Both the position numbers and the translations under genes were made by a program. A DNA stretch of 64,000 bases from Vulcanimicrobiota bacterium. Lineage in GTDB: Bacteria; Vulcanimicrobiota; Vulcanimicrobiia; Vulcanimicrobiales; Vulcanimicrobiaceae. Below are positions 52,376-59,770 of the stretch, in pieces. Under the pieces are notes generated by a model that saw nothing but the letters and a program-made list of their open reading frames with translations, ran no database searches and was not told the DNA's origin. Where the stretch lies: contig PMSI01000007.1 in the NCBI GenBank assembly GCA_003168375.1, positions 219,061-283,060 on the forward strand, given 5' to 3'. Numbering within the stretch: the stretch's first letter is position 1; the number at the start of each line of letters is the position of its first letter.

Positions 52376-53032
52376 GTGCTGGACTTCGTGCGGACGTGGC
52401 TCTTCCCGCCGGCGTGCGTGGCGTGCGATGCGCCCGGGCCGGCGCTGTGCGCCGCGTGTGCCCCAGCGCCGCGGGACGCGCAGACGTTCTCGCTCGACGG
52501 CGTGCCGGGATTCGCCCTCGGGCCGTACGACGGAGCGCTCCGCCGCGCGATCGTGGCGATGAAGCACGGCGAGCGCGATCCGCTCGACGCGTTCGCCGAC
52601 CTGCTGGCCGCGCGCGCGATGATCGACGGCGTGCTGGTCCCGTTGCCGACGTCGCGCGGGCGCGCGGCGGAGCGCGGGTTCGACCAGGCTGTCGAGCTTG
52701 CCCGGCGACTCGCGGTGCGGCGCGGCTTGGCATGGGCGCAGCTACTGGTAAAGCGCGGCGCGCCACAAGATCGGCGCACGCGACGGCAACGGCTCGATGC
52801 GTCTGGGCGTTTCGCAATCCGTCGCGGAGCACCGCTGCCGGACCGCGTGACCTTGATCGACGACGTCTGCACGACCGGCGCGACGGCGCGCGATGCGATC
52901 CGAGTCCTTCGCGCCGCGGGCGTCGACGTGCGTCGCCTCGTGGTCCTCGCACGGACGCCGCCCGACCGGCGGTACAGCCGAACCCAAGCTGGAGAACGTC
53001 ATGCTGTGCCCACTCCCTTGAAGAACGTGTAG
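52376..53032 (+). CDS. comF: ComF family protein
   Basis: 218 residues: N-terminal zinc-binding cysteines (CVACDAPGPALCAAC), then a type I phosphoribosyltransferase fold with VPLPTSRGRAAERGFDQ and the PRPP loop VTLIDDVCTTGAT. ComF takes part in DNA uptake in transformable bacteria; in others its role is unclear. GTG start. 3' end overlaps the convergent methyltransferase by 34 bases. Confidence 0.85.
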   Translation: MLDFVRTWLFPPACVACDAPGPALCAACAPAPRDAQTFSLDGVPGFALGPYDGALRRAIVAMKHGERDPLDAFADLLAARAMIDGVLVPLPTSRGRAAERGFDQAVELARRLAVRRGLAWAQLLVKRGAPQDRRTRRQRLDASGRFAIRRGAPLPDRVTLIDDVCTTGATARDAIRVLRAAGVDVRRLVVLARTPPDRRYSRTQAGERHAVPTPLKNV

Positions 53033-53802
53033 CAGAAGACACCATCCGCTTCCGCCGTTCGGTACAGGTCGCGAACCCCGGCGTCAAAAGCTTCCGGATC
53101 GGTGATGCCGGCGGCGATCGCCGCTTCACGCACGCCCTCGATCATCGCCGTAAACGTCTTCTTGGTGAATCCCTCGACGAGCTCGGGCCGGCTCGAATCG
53201 ACGTAGACCATGCGCGGAGAAACGCGGACGGCGTTGAGACCCGCCTCGACCATGAGCGGACAGACCTGCCGACCGATCAATGCGTTGCCTCCCGCCAATC
53301 GCTGGAGCTCGATCTGACATCGGATGGCATGCTGGGCCGCGCTGCTCTCGGGATGAAAATACGCCGATCCGTGATCGCCCTCGATCACCGTCATCGTACC
53401 CCCGCGCCTGAGCATCTGCCGTAGAGTCACCAAGGCCTCTACGGGCTCCGACACGTGCTCGAGGACGAAGCACACGAACACATGGTCGAACGACTTCGGG
53501 GCGAACGGCAAGTCGAATATCTCCGCCTGCTGGACGTGCACGTTGGTGAGTCCGGCCGCGCGCACGCATCGTTGCGTCTCCGCAACGGACTCCGCGGAGA
53601 GATCGATCGACGTGAAGCGCGCCCCCGGACTCCGCCGTGCCAGCGTAATGGTCTGCGCACCGACGCCGCATCCCGCCTCGAGCACGAGGCTTCCGGCCGG
53701 ATACACCGTGTCCGAGTGCAGCAGGTCGACGAGCGTCGCGGCCTGATCCCGCAGCCGGTCGTTTGCACGCGCGTCATATCCGTGGACGTACGCTTCGCTC
53801 AC
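52999..53802 (-). CDS. Class I SAM-dependent methyltransferase
   Basis: 267 residues beginning MSEAYVHGYDARANDRL, typical of a widespread family with the HGY start. LVLEAGCGVGAQTITLARR is the SAM loop, FTSIDLS the acidic strand, FDHVFVCFVLEHV motif IV. A SSRPELVEGFTKKT stretch resembles translated interspersed repeat but also fits the family. Substrate unknown. Confidence 0.82.
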   Translation of the reverse strand: MSEAYVHGYDARANDRLRDQAATLVDLLHSDTVYPAGSLVLEAGCGVGAQTITLARRSPGARFTSIDLSAESVAETQRCVRAAGLTNVHVQQAEIFDLPFAPKSFDHVFVCFVLEHVSEPVEALVTLRQMLRRGGTMTVIEGDHGSAYFHPESSAAQHAIRCQIELQRLAGGNALIGRQVCPLMVEAGLNAVRVSPRMVYVDSSRPELVEGFTKKTFTAMIEGVREAAIAAGITDPEAFDAGVRDLYRTAEADGVFCYTFFKGVGTA

Positions 53803-53950
53803 CGTAACGAGCTCCTTTAGAGCCGAACTCTATCCGAGACAGTGCGCCACCAGGCGGCGCGATGAAAGGATTCGGCCGTAGCGCGCGGCTCCCCGCCCCC
53901 ACCGGCGCACGCCCTTGCGATCCACGTACTTAGAGGGACTGACCCATGCA

Positions 53951-54145
53951 ATGCCGCCACGCGTTCGTGAGGCGAAGCGTTACCTTCGCGATCACGGCTT
54001 TACGATTGAGCGCACCGGAAAGGGCGATCACACGGTCTTCTACAATCCCACGAGCGGCGAGCAGTATACGCTCGATGGTGCGGATAGCCACGAGCTTCCG
54101 AGACCGGTGTGGGAGAAGCTCAAGAAGCGACTCGGAATGAAGTAG
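53951..54145 (+). CDS. hicA: HicA-family toxin
   Basis: 64 residues with the small dsRBD-like HicA fold: EAKRYLRDHGFTIERTGKGD followed by HTVFYNP, where the His is the likely RNase residue, and ELPRPVWEKLKKRLG at the end. Acts as an mRNA interferase that stops translation unless HicB binds it. I take the ATG at 53951 since the family starts close to PxVREA. Eight bases before hicB. Confidence 0.82.
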   Translation: MPPRVREAKRYLRDHGFTIERTGKGDHTVFYNPTSGEQYTLDGADSHELPRPVWEKLKKRLGMK

Positions 54146-54153
54146 GAGCGGCC

Positions 54154-54381
54154 ATGTACGCAGTGGTGATCGAATACGATCCGCAAAACGGTAGCTATGG
54201 CGCGACGTCTCCAGACTTCGACGACGCCGTTGTCGGCGTTGGGAAAACTGCCGAAGAGGCGGTCGAGCGCTTCCGCAACGCCCTCGAAGGGCACATTGCA
54301 TTCCTTCGCGAGCGTGGCGAGCCGCTTCCCGAAGCGCACTACGCCGTCACTTCGATCGAGATCGCCTCGCACTTCGTGTAA
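54154..54381 (+). CDS. hicB: HicB-family antitoxin
   Basis: 75 residues: MYAVVIEYDPQNGSYGATSP and DFDDAVVGVGKTAEEAVERF are the partial RNase-H-like HicB fold, ending EIASHFV. There is no C-terminal DNA-binding (RHH or HTH) domain, so autoregulation by this short form is not evident. GGAG precedes the ATG. Forms the pair with hicA. Confidence 0.82.
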   Translation: MYAVVIEYDPQNGSYGATSPDFDDAVVGVGKTAEEAVERFRNALEGHIAFLRERGEPLPEAHYAVTSIEIASHFV

Positions 54382-54567
54382 CCGGCTCGGTTAGCCCTCG
54401 ACGGAGCCGTGCACTGCGCAAGCGCTCACGACCGCCCGGGGAGACCCCGATTACGCGCGCCTTCTCGAGTTCAAAGCGATCCCCAAGCGCAGCGGCCCGC
54501 GGGCGTCGTCGCCGTGAGCCGTTGTACTCGCGCGGACCCTGGGCGACGCGGCGCGAAGTGGCCGGGC

Positions 54568-55485
54568 ATGAAGGTAGGCATCAGGGTGGCCGCGACCCTC
54601 TTCACCGCGGCGTTGTTCGTGATCCCGGCGGCCTCGTCGCCGGCCGACGATCCAGCCGCCCTGCGGCTCCTCGCTGAGCGCATCGCCGCCGAGTACGGCA
54701 GCGGGTCGACGATCGAGCTCGACGTCGCGACCGTGGCTCAGCTTCCCATCCCGCTGACCTTTCCGCCTGAAGCACGCGTCGTGGGCAGCGTCGTGCAGCG
54801 ACCTGTCGGCCGACCAGCGTACGGAACCTATCGCTATACGACGTACCACGTGTACCTCGATGCGACGGAGAGTGCTGAGTCGCTCGTGCAGGCGATTGCG
54901 AGTTCGGCGGCGGCTGCCGGCTACAAATCGTCAAGTTCGGCGTTCGGCGCTTCGGCGGGCGGCTTCGCCATCGCGCCGACGACGACGGTGCTCTGCAAGG
55001 ACGGAGAGCCGACCTCGCTGTCGATTCGCACCGCGGGGGTCGGTGCGCGCGCCGAAGCGGTCGTCGTGATTTCGGTTCCCGCCGCGGGGAACTCCCCGCT
55101 CACTGGCACTGCGTGCAGCGTGCGCCAGACCGTGACCTTCGGCGACACGCGAGCGCTGCCGGTGATCCGTCCCTTGGATGGCGTTCGCTCCGAACGCCGT
55201 AACAGCACTGGCGGCAGCGGGTTTTCCGAACAGACCGTCGATGTCTTCACGAGCCTTGGGCCGTCGGCGCTCCTCGCCGCGTGGGCCAAGCAACTGAGCG
55301 CCGACGGATGGGCGGGTTCGGCGCCGGCCGTGAATGCCGACGGCGGGATGGCAACGTTCCGCGGGCAGACCAGCGGCGTCCCGCGGCTCGTTTCGCTGAC
55401 CGTGCTGCGCATCGGTGACGGCCATCTGATGGCGAGCATACGGAGCGTCGAGGTGGAACCAAGCCGCGCCGCGAGCGGTCGCTGA
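54568..55485 (+). CDS. Secreted hypothetical protein
   Basis: 305 residues with a signal peptide (VGIRVAATLFTAALFVIPAASS). The mature protein is Ser/Ala/Val-rich with beta character and two cysteines (TTVLCKDGEP, GTACSVRQT). No family recognised. The frame is open upstream but not protein-like before this ATG. Precedes the DUF427 gene by five bases, same strand. Confidence 0.65.
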   Translation: MKVGIRVAATLFTAALFVIPAASSPADDPAALRLLAERIAAEYGSGSTIELDVATVAQLPIPLTFPPEARVVGSVVQRPVGRPAYGTYRYTTYHVYLDATESAESLVQAIASSAAAAGYKSSSSAFGASAGGFAIAPTTTVLCKDGEPTSLSIRTAGVGARAEAVVVISVPAAGNSPLTGTACSVRQTVTFGDTRALPVIRPLDGVRSERRNSTGGSGFSEQTVDVFTSLGPSALLAAWAKQLSADGWAGSAPAVNADGGMATFRGQTSGVPRLVSLTVLRIGDGHLMASIRSVEVEPSRAASGR

Positions 55486-55490
55486 CTTTC

Positions 55491-55772
55491 GTGAAAGCAA
55501 TGTGGAAGGGCGCTCTCCTCGCCGAGAGCGGCCGGACCGAAGTCGTCGAGGGGAATCAGTATTTCCCGCCGGACGCGATCAAGAGCGAGTATTTCAAGCC
55601 GTCCGAGACGCACTCGGTCTGTCCGTGGAAGGGCACCGCGAGCTACTACACCGTCGAGGTGAACGGCGCGCGCAACGCCGACGCCGCGTGGTACTATCCG
55701 CAAACGAAGGACGCGGCGAAGAACATCGAGGGATACGTCGCGTTCTGGAAGGGCGTCGAGGTCACGCCGTAG
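55491..55772 (+). CDS. DUF427 domain protein
   Basis: 93 residues of the DUF427 family: MWKGALLAESGRTEVVEGNQ, then YFPPDAIKSEYF, SVCPWKGTASYYTVEVNG and NIEGYVAFW. A small beta-tent fold of unknown function, common in soil bacteria and fungi. GTG start at 55491 is favoured over the ATG nine bases on. Its TAG overlaps the beginning of the ribD frame. Confidence 0.88.
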   Translation: MKAMWKGALLAESGRTEVVEGNQYFPPDAIKSEYFKPSETHSVCPWKGTASYYTVEVNGARNADAAWYYPQTKDAAKNIEGYVAFWKGVEVTP

Positions 55773-56893
55773 ACCGCGACGCCACCTACCTCGCGCGGGC
55801 AGTCGAGCTCGCGTCACGCTCGCTCGCCGACGCGATGCCGAATCCGTCCGTCGGCTGCGTCCTCGTGCGCGACGGCGTCACGCTCGGCGAAGGCTGGCAT
55901 CACCGGTGCGGCGGCGCGCACGCCGAGGTCGAGGCACTTCGCGACGCGCGCGCGCGCGGCAACGACGTCCGACGGGCGACCGCGTTCGTCTCGCTCGAAC
56001 CGTGCGACCACCACGGGCGCACGCCGCCGTGCAGCGGCGCGCTGATCGAGGCCGAGATCGCGCGCGTCGTGATCGGTGCGCTCGACCCGAATCCGAAAAC
56101 CGCCGAAGGCGGCGTTCGCCGTCTGCGCGACGCCGGCGTCGCGGTCGACGTCGTCAAAGACACGGAGGCCGAGGCGCTGATCGAGCGCTTCCGCTGGACG
56201 GTCGCGCACGACCGCCCGTACGTCACCTTGAAGATGGCGGCCTCGCTCGACGGCTACATCGCTTCGCGCCGTGGCGAGCAGCGGTGGCTCACCGGCCCGC
56301 CGGCGCGCGAGCTGGTGCGCGACCTGCGCGTCGAGCACGACGCGGTGATGGTCGGCGCTGGAACGATCCGCGTCGACGATCCGCTGCTCACCGTGCGCCC
56401 GCACGCGACGCGGCACAAGCCGTACACGCGCGTAGTGATGTGCGAGACCGACGCGATCCCCGCGAGCAGCCTCGTCCTGATGCCGCCTCCCGATGCGCCC
56501 GCCGGCGCCTATGCGCCGACCATCGTTCTGGCGCCCGGCGGCGCGCGCTCACGGTTCGCCGCCCTCGAAGGGGCGGCCGACGTGGTGTATGTTGGTGACG
56601 ACGACGCGCGGGCGCTCGACCTCGCCGCGGCGCTGGTCGCGCTCCGGAAGCGCGAGATCTCGACCGTGCTGTGCGAGGGAGGCCCGACGCTCGCGGCCCG
56701 GCTCTTGGCGGACCGGCTCGTCCAGCGCATCGTATGGCTGGTCACACCGACGTTCCTGTCCGGTGAGGACGCCGTGCCGGCTCTGGCCGGCGCCGATCTG
56801 GACGGATCGAACGGATGGCGCTTCGACCGCATCGAACGCGTCGGTGACGACATGCTGCTCTCCGCCGACCTCAGCTCGTGTTCTCCGGCCTGA
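55769..56893 (+). CDS. ribD: Riboflavin biosynthesis deaminase/reductase RibD
   Basis: About 375 residues. Deaminase domain (1-140): NPSVGCVLVRDG, GGAHAEVEAL with catalytic Glu, and EPCDHHGRTPPC zinc cysteines. Reductase domain from about 150: LKMAASLDGYIAS, MVGAGTIRVDDPLLTVR, LCEGGPTLAARLL. Makes 5-amino-6-ribitylamino-uracil phosphate. No ATG, GTG or TTG occurs in frame near the expected N-terminus (DRDATYLARAVELA); the nearest upstream is GTG at 55688, which would overlap DUF427 by 85 bases. The start given is approximate. Overlaps ribE by 16 bases. Confidence 0.85.
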   Translation, partial: VDRDATYLARAVELASRSLADAMPNPSVGCVLVRDGVTLGEGWHHRCGGAHAEVEALRDARARGNDVRRATAFVSLEPCDHHGRTPPCSGALIEAEIARVVIGALDPNPKTAEGGVRRLRDAGVAVDVVKDTEAEALIERFRWTVAHDRPYVTLKMAASLDGYIASRRGEQRWLTGPPARELVRDLRVEHDAVMVGAGTIRVDDPLLTVRPHATRHKPYTRVVMCETDAIPASSLVLMPPPDAPAGAYAPTIVLAPGGARSRFAALEGAADVVYVGDDDARALDLAAALVALRKREISTVLCEGGPTLAARLLADRLVQRIVWLVTPTFLSGEDAVPALAGADLDGSNGWRFDRIERVGDDMLLSADLSSCSPA

Positions 56894-57528
56894 TCGCGCA
56901 CGACGGCCGCGTCGCCTCGGTCGACGGCGACGCCCGGAGCGGCCTCACCCTCGTGGTCGAAGCGCCCGATGCGCTCGCCGACGGCGTCGCGATCGGCGAC
57001 TCGGTCGCCGTCAACGGCGCGTGCCTCACGGTGGTGGCATTCGACGCGCGGACGATGCGCTTCGACGTTGTTCCCGAAACCGTCGCGCGCACCGGCTTCG
57101 GCACGCTGCGCGCCGGTGACCGGGTGAACCTCGAACTCTCGCTGCGGCTGGGCGACCGGCTTGGCGGCCACCTCGTCTACGGTCACGTCGACGCGAGCGC
57201 GTCGATCCTGGGCAAAGAGCCTGAGGGACAGGGTTTCCGCTTGCACGTCGTCCTCCCCGACGCGCTCGTGCCGTTCATCGTCGAGAAGGGGTACGTTGCG
57301 GTCGACGGGGTGAGCCTCACCGTTGCGTCGCTCACGCCGGACGGGTTCACGATCGCGCTCATCCCCGAGACGGCACGCCGCACCACGCTCGGCACGAAAG
57401 GACCCGGCGACCGGGTCAACCTCGAAGTCGATCCGGTCGCGCGCTACGCGCAAGGTGCGATCGCGGCGTACTCGCAGCGCGACCCAGCGCCGACGGCCGA
57501 CGAAGTCGCCTGGGCCTACGAGATCTGA
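56878..57528 (+). CDS. ribE: Riboflavin synthase alpha subunit
   Basis: 216 residues; dismutates two 6,7-dimethyl-8-ribityllumazine to riboflavin. Two lumazine-binding repeats, each with a G-D-x-V-N pattern (GDSVAVNGACLTVV, GYVAVDGVSLTVA), and the conserved GGHLVYGHVDA. GTG start gives MFSGLI. ribBA and ribH are not in the window. Directly followed by the thioesterase gene. Confidence 0.93.
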   Translation: MFSGLIAHDGRVASVDGDARSGLTLVVEAPDALADGVAIGDSVAVNGACLTVVAFDARTMRFDVVPETVARTGFGTLRAGDRVNLELSLRLGDRLGGHLVYGHVDASASILGKEPEGQGFRLHVVLPDALVPFIVEKGYVAVDGVSLTVASLTPDGFTIALIPETARRTTLGTKGPGDRVNLEVDPVARYAQGAIAAYSQRDPAPTADEVAWAYEI

Positions 57529-57530
57529 GT

Positions 57531-57962
57531 GTGCGCGACGCAGCGAAACCGCCGCTTCGGACCGGTCCGGAGGTGCGCGATCGCGTGCGCTGGAGCGACG
57601 TCGACATGATGGGCATCGTCTACTACGGACGCTATCTGCGCTTCATGGAAGCCGCCGAGACGGAGTTCTTCCGCGCGATCGGCTTCCCGTACGACGTGCT
57701 CTCGGAACAGCACGGCGTGTGGATCGCCCGCGTCCACCTCGCCTGCGACTACCGTGCGCCGGCGAAACTCGACGAAGAGGTCGTCTGCCGCGCGGAGCTG
57801 CAGAAGATCGGCGGATCGTCGATGACGTTCGCCTTCCCGATCGCGCGTGCCGCGGACGGCGCGCGCCTCGTCGACGGCACGCTCATCCTCGCGGCGCTCG
57901 ACCGCGCCACGCTGCGCGCAACCCGGATCCCCGCGCCGCTAGCAACCGCGCTGCGGGGCTAG
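57531..57962 (+). CDS. YbgC/FadM-type acyl-CoA thioesterase
   Basis: 143-residue hotdog-fold thioesterase. VRWSDVDMMGIVYYGRYLRF carries the catalytic Asp and the usual Y/F, followed by the EAAETEFFRAIGFPY helix. Hydrolyses short acyl-CoA in the cytoplasm. GTG start two bases after ribE. TAG stop shares CTAG with the PadR gene stop. Confidence 0.88.
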   Translation: MRDAAKPPLRTGPEVRDRVRWSDVDMMGIVYYGRYLRFMEAAETEFFRAIGFPYDVLSEQHGVWIARVHLACDYRAPAKLDEEVVCRAELQKIGGSSMTFAFPIARAADGARLVDGTLILAALDRATLRATRIPAPLATALRG

Positions 57963-58507
57963 CTCTCGTCGGAGGCGAGGATCGTGTAGATCTCTTTGCG
58001 CGCTTTGTCGAGGACCTCGCGCACGCGCTCGATCGTCTTGTCGTCGCTGCTGCGCACATTCATCACCGCCGCGCCGAGCTTCGCCGCCGACTCTTTCAAG
58101 CGATCGTGCGGATCGGGCTCGCCGTCGACGCCGGCATCAGCGTCGGCGCCCCGGTTGGCGAGCAACTTCATCCCCGCGTCGGTGATCGTGTAGACCCGCT
58201 TGCCGTCGACCTCTGCGGAGGTAACGAAGCCACCGTCTTCGAGCATCTGTAGCGTCGGATAGATCGAGCCCGCGCTGGGGCGGATATTGCGCCGTTCCTC
58301 GATCGCGGTGATGATCTCGTAGCCGTGCTTCGGGCCATCGGCCAGCACCTCGAGCACGACGAACTTCACCTCGCCGCGCCGCATCGGCTGGATCCAGCCG
58401 GCACGCCAGCCGCCCCACTCCTTGTTGTAGCCGAGCCCCCAGACGCCCCGGAACCCCCGCCCATGTCCGTGCCGGAACCAAGCCCGGCCGATGTGTTCAT
58501 GCATCAT
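57959..58507 (-). CDS. PadR-family transcriptional regulator
   Basis: 182 residues. A Gly/Trp-rich N-terminus (RHGHGRGFRGVWGLGYNKEW) precedes the winged helix (FVVLEVLADGPKHGYEIITA, SAGSIYPTLQMLEDGGFV, KRVYTITDAG) and a C-terminal dimerisation helix. Small-ligand-responsive repressor by family. Its likely operator (two TCGCGATA sites) begins at its own start codon, so autoregulation is expected. Confidence 0.9.
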   Translation of the reverse strand: MMHEHIGRAWFRHGHGRGFRGVWGLGYNKEWGGWRAGWIQPMRRGEVKFVVLEVLADGPKHGYEIITAIEERRNIRPSAGSIYPTLQMLEDGGFVTSAEVDGKRVYTITDAGMKLLANRGADADAGVDGEPDPHDRLKESAAKLGAAVMNVRSSDDKTIERVREVLDKARKEIYTILASDES

Positions 58508-58536
58508 GTCGCGATACTAAAAGATATATCGCGATA
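58507..58536. promoter_or_regulatory. Candidate PadR operator
   Basis: TGTCGCGATA (58507-58516) and the perfect palindrome TATCGCGATA (58527-58536), 20 bases apart, directly before the padR start codon. PadR regulators commonly bind AT-flanked palindromes upstream of their own gene. Confidence 0.6.
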
Positions 58537-58554
58537 AGTCAACAGGCCGGACTC

Positions 58555-58601
58555 TTGCATTTTGTCCAAATACCGGATAGAATCGTGTCCGAATATGGGA
58601 C
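58555..58601 (+). promoter_or_regulatory. Promoter with twin operators before the wHTH gene
   Basis: TTGCAT (58555-58560), 17 bases, TAGAAT (58578-58583) make a promoter. Two copies of GTCC-N7-GGAC/T (58564-58578 and 58587-58601), 23 bases apart, overlap the spacer and the start codon, the layout of an autorepressed gene. Confidence 0.6.
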
Positions 58602-58888
58602 GCGAAACGAAGCGGTTTTCCGAAATGCTCGCGCTTTGGAAGGTTCACCAAGCCGGCCGAGTGACTCCGTCGGCGGTCGCCGTGACCCTCGGCGAAATCG
58701 GGATTGCGCGCAGCACCGCGTACTCCGCGCTGCAGAGCCTTTCGGAGCAGGGGCTAGTCGCGGAGACGCGCACGACGACCCCTGGCGGAGCGTCTCGTAT
58801 CACCTACACGGCGACGTCCGCCGCCGAGCAGCGGCTACGTCCGCTGCGCGAACTTCTGAAAGGCCCCAAGCATGACGACGATGCCTAA
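58595..58888 (+). CDS. Winged-helix regulator, 97 residues
   Basis: MGRETKRFSEMLALWKVHQA then a winged helix (VTLGEIGIARSTAYSALQSL recognition helix, EQGLVAETRTTTPGGASRIT wing). Likely binds the twin GTCC-N7-GGAC sites at its own promoter. Nearly leaderless start at 58595. 17-base overlap with the VWA gene. Confidence 0.75.
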   Translation: MGRETKRFSEMLALWKVHQAGRVTPSAVAVTLGEIGIARSTAYSALQSLSEQGLVAETRTTTPGGASRITYTATSAAEQRLRPLRELLKGPKHDDDA

Positions 58889-59531
58889 GCGACTCTCCTG
58901 CGCCCTCATTCTCGACGAGAGCGGATCGATGAGCGCGCTCCGCCAGGCGACGATCGACGGCGCGAATGCGTGGCTCGCCGATCAGCGCAAGGACGGCCCC
59001 GAGGATCTGCTCACGCTCGTCACGTTCGACGCGCCGCAGGATCCGACGAAACCGCGCGTGCGCGTCATCTACGACGGTGTGCCGCTCAAAGAAGTCGTCG
59101 ACCTCACCGAGGCCAACTACAAGCCCGACGGCGGGACGCCGCTCTTCGACGCGATCGGGTCGACGATCTCACGGATCGAAGCCGACCCGCGCTCCGCCGA
59201 CCGCACGATCGTGCTCGTCGTGATGACCGATGGACTCGAAAACGCGTCCGTGGAATACACGCGCGAGGCGCTCGCAGCGCGGATCAAGCAGAAGGAGCGC
59301 GACGGCTGGACGATCATGTACCTCGGCGCGAACCAGGACGCGAAGCAAGTCGCAGCCGGCATGTCCCTCGACTCGAATTACGCCGTGTCTTACGCCGCAA
59401 CGGAAGACGGGACCGCAATGGCCTACAGCGCGTCCGCAAGCGCAGTACGGGATGTGCGCCGCGCGGCATCGCCCGCCGCGGCGAGCGCGAGCCTGCACGA
59501 AGCGAGTGCAATCGGCGAAAAGCCGCGATGA
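58872..59531 (+). CDS. VWA-domain protein
   Basis: 219 residues of a von Willebrand A fold: metal site DESGSMSALRQ, a Thr in GGTPLFDAI, and VVMTDGLENAS complete the MIDAS. C-terminal Ala/Ser-rich tail. No signal peptide, so cytoplasmic and binding a protein partner through a metal. Between the wHTH and the zinc-ribbon gene, with overlaps on both sides, implying one operon. Confidence 0.85.
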   Translation: MTTMPKRLSCALILDESGSMSALRQATIDGANAWLADQRKDGPEDLLTLVTFDAPQDPTKPRVRVIYDGVPLKEVVDLTEANYKPDGGTPLFDAIGSTISRIEADPRSADRTIVLVVMTDGLENASVEYTREALAARIKQKERDGWTIMYLGANQDAKQVAAGMSLDSNYAVSYAATEDGTAMAYSASASAVRDVRRAASPAAASASLHEASAIGEKPR

Positions 59532-59767
59532 CCTGTTGGCGTCACGGCGGCCTCGGCCGGTGCGGCCCGCGAACAGCTCCATGCCTCAACTGCGGCGGCT
59601 GGGGATGGAGCTATCGCTGGGGGTGTCACGGCTCGCAGGCGGTCACGTGCTGGAACTGCGCCGGCACCGGACGGATCCCGATCCGCCCGGCGGCTACGCG
59701 CCGGCCGACGTCCGCGCTTCCGCGGTATCGCCTCCAGCCGCTCCGCCGGGCAATCCACCTAGCGTAG
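59528..59767 (+). CDS. Small cysteine-rich zinc-ribbon-like protein
   Basis: 79 residues. MTCWRHGGLGRC, CLNCGGWGWSYRWGC and CWNCAGTGRI have CxxCxGxG-like units as in DnaJ zinc centres, seven cysteines in the first 45 residues. The rest is basic. ATGA overlap with the VWA gene. A zinc- or nucleic-acid-binding partner of the VWA protein is possible. Confidence 0.6.
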   Translation: MTCWRHGGLGRCGPRTAPCLNCGGWGWSYRWGCHGSQAVTCWNCAGTGRIPIRPAATRRPTSALPRYRLQPLRRAIHLA

Positions 59768-59770
59768 ACG

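Noticed and set aside
53150..53230. PELVEG in the methyltransferase as another interspersed repeat copy
   Set aside because: The bases (CCCTCGACGAGCTCGG) match the repeat only in part, and the residues fit the methyltransferase family at this place.
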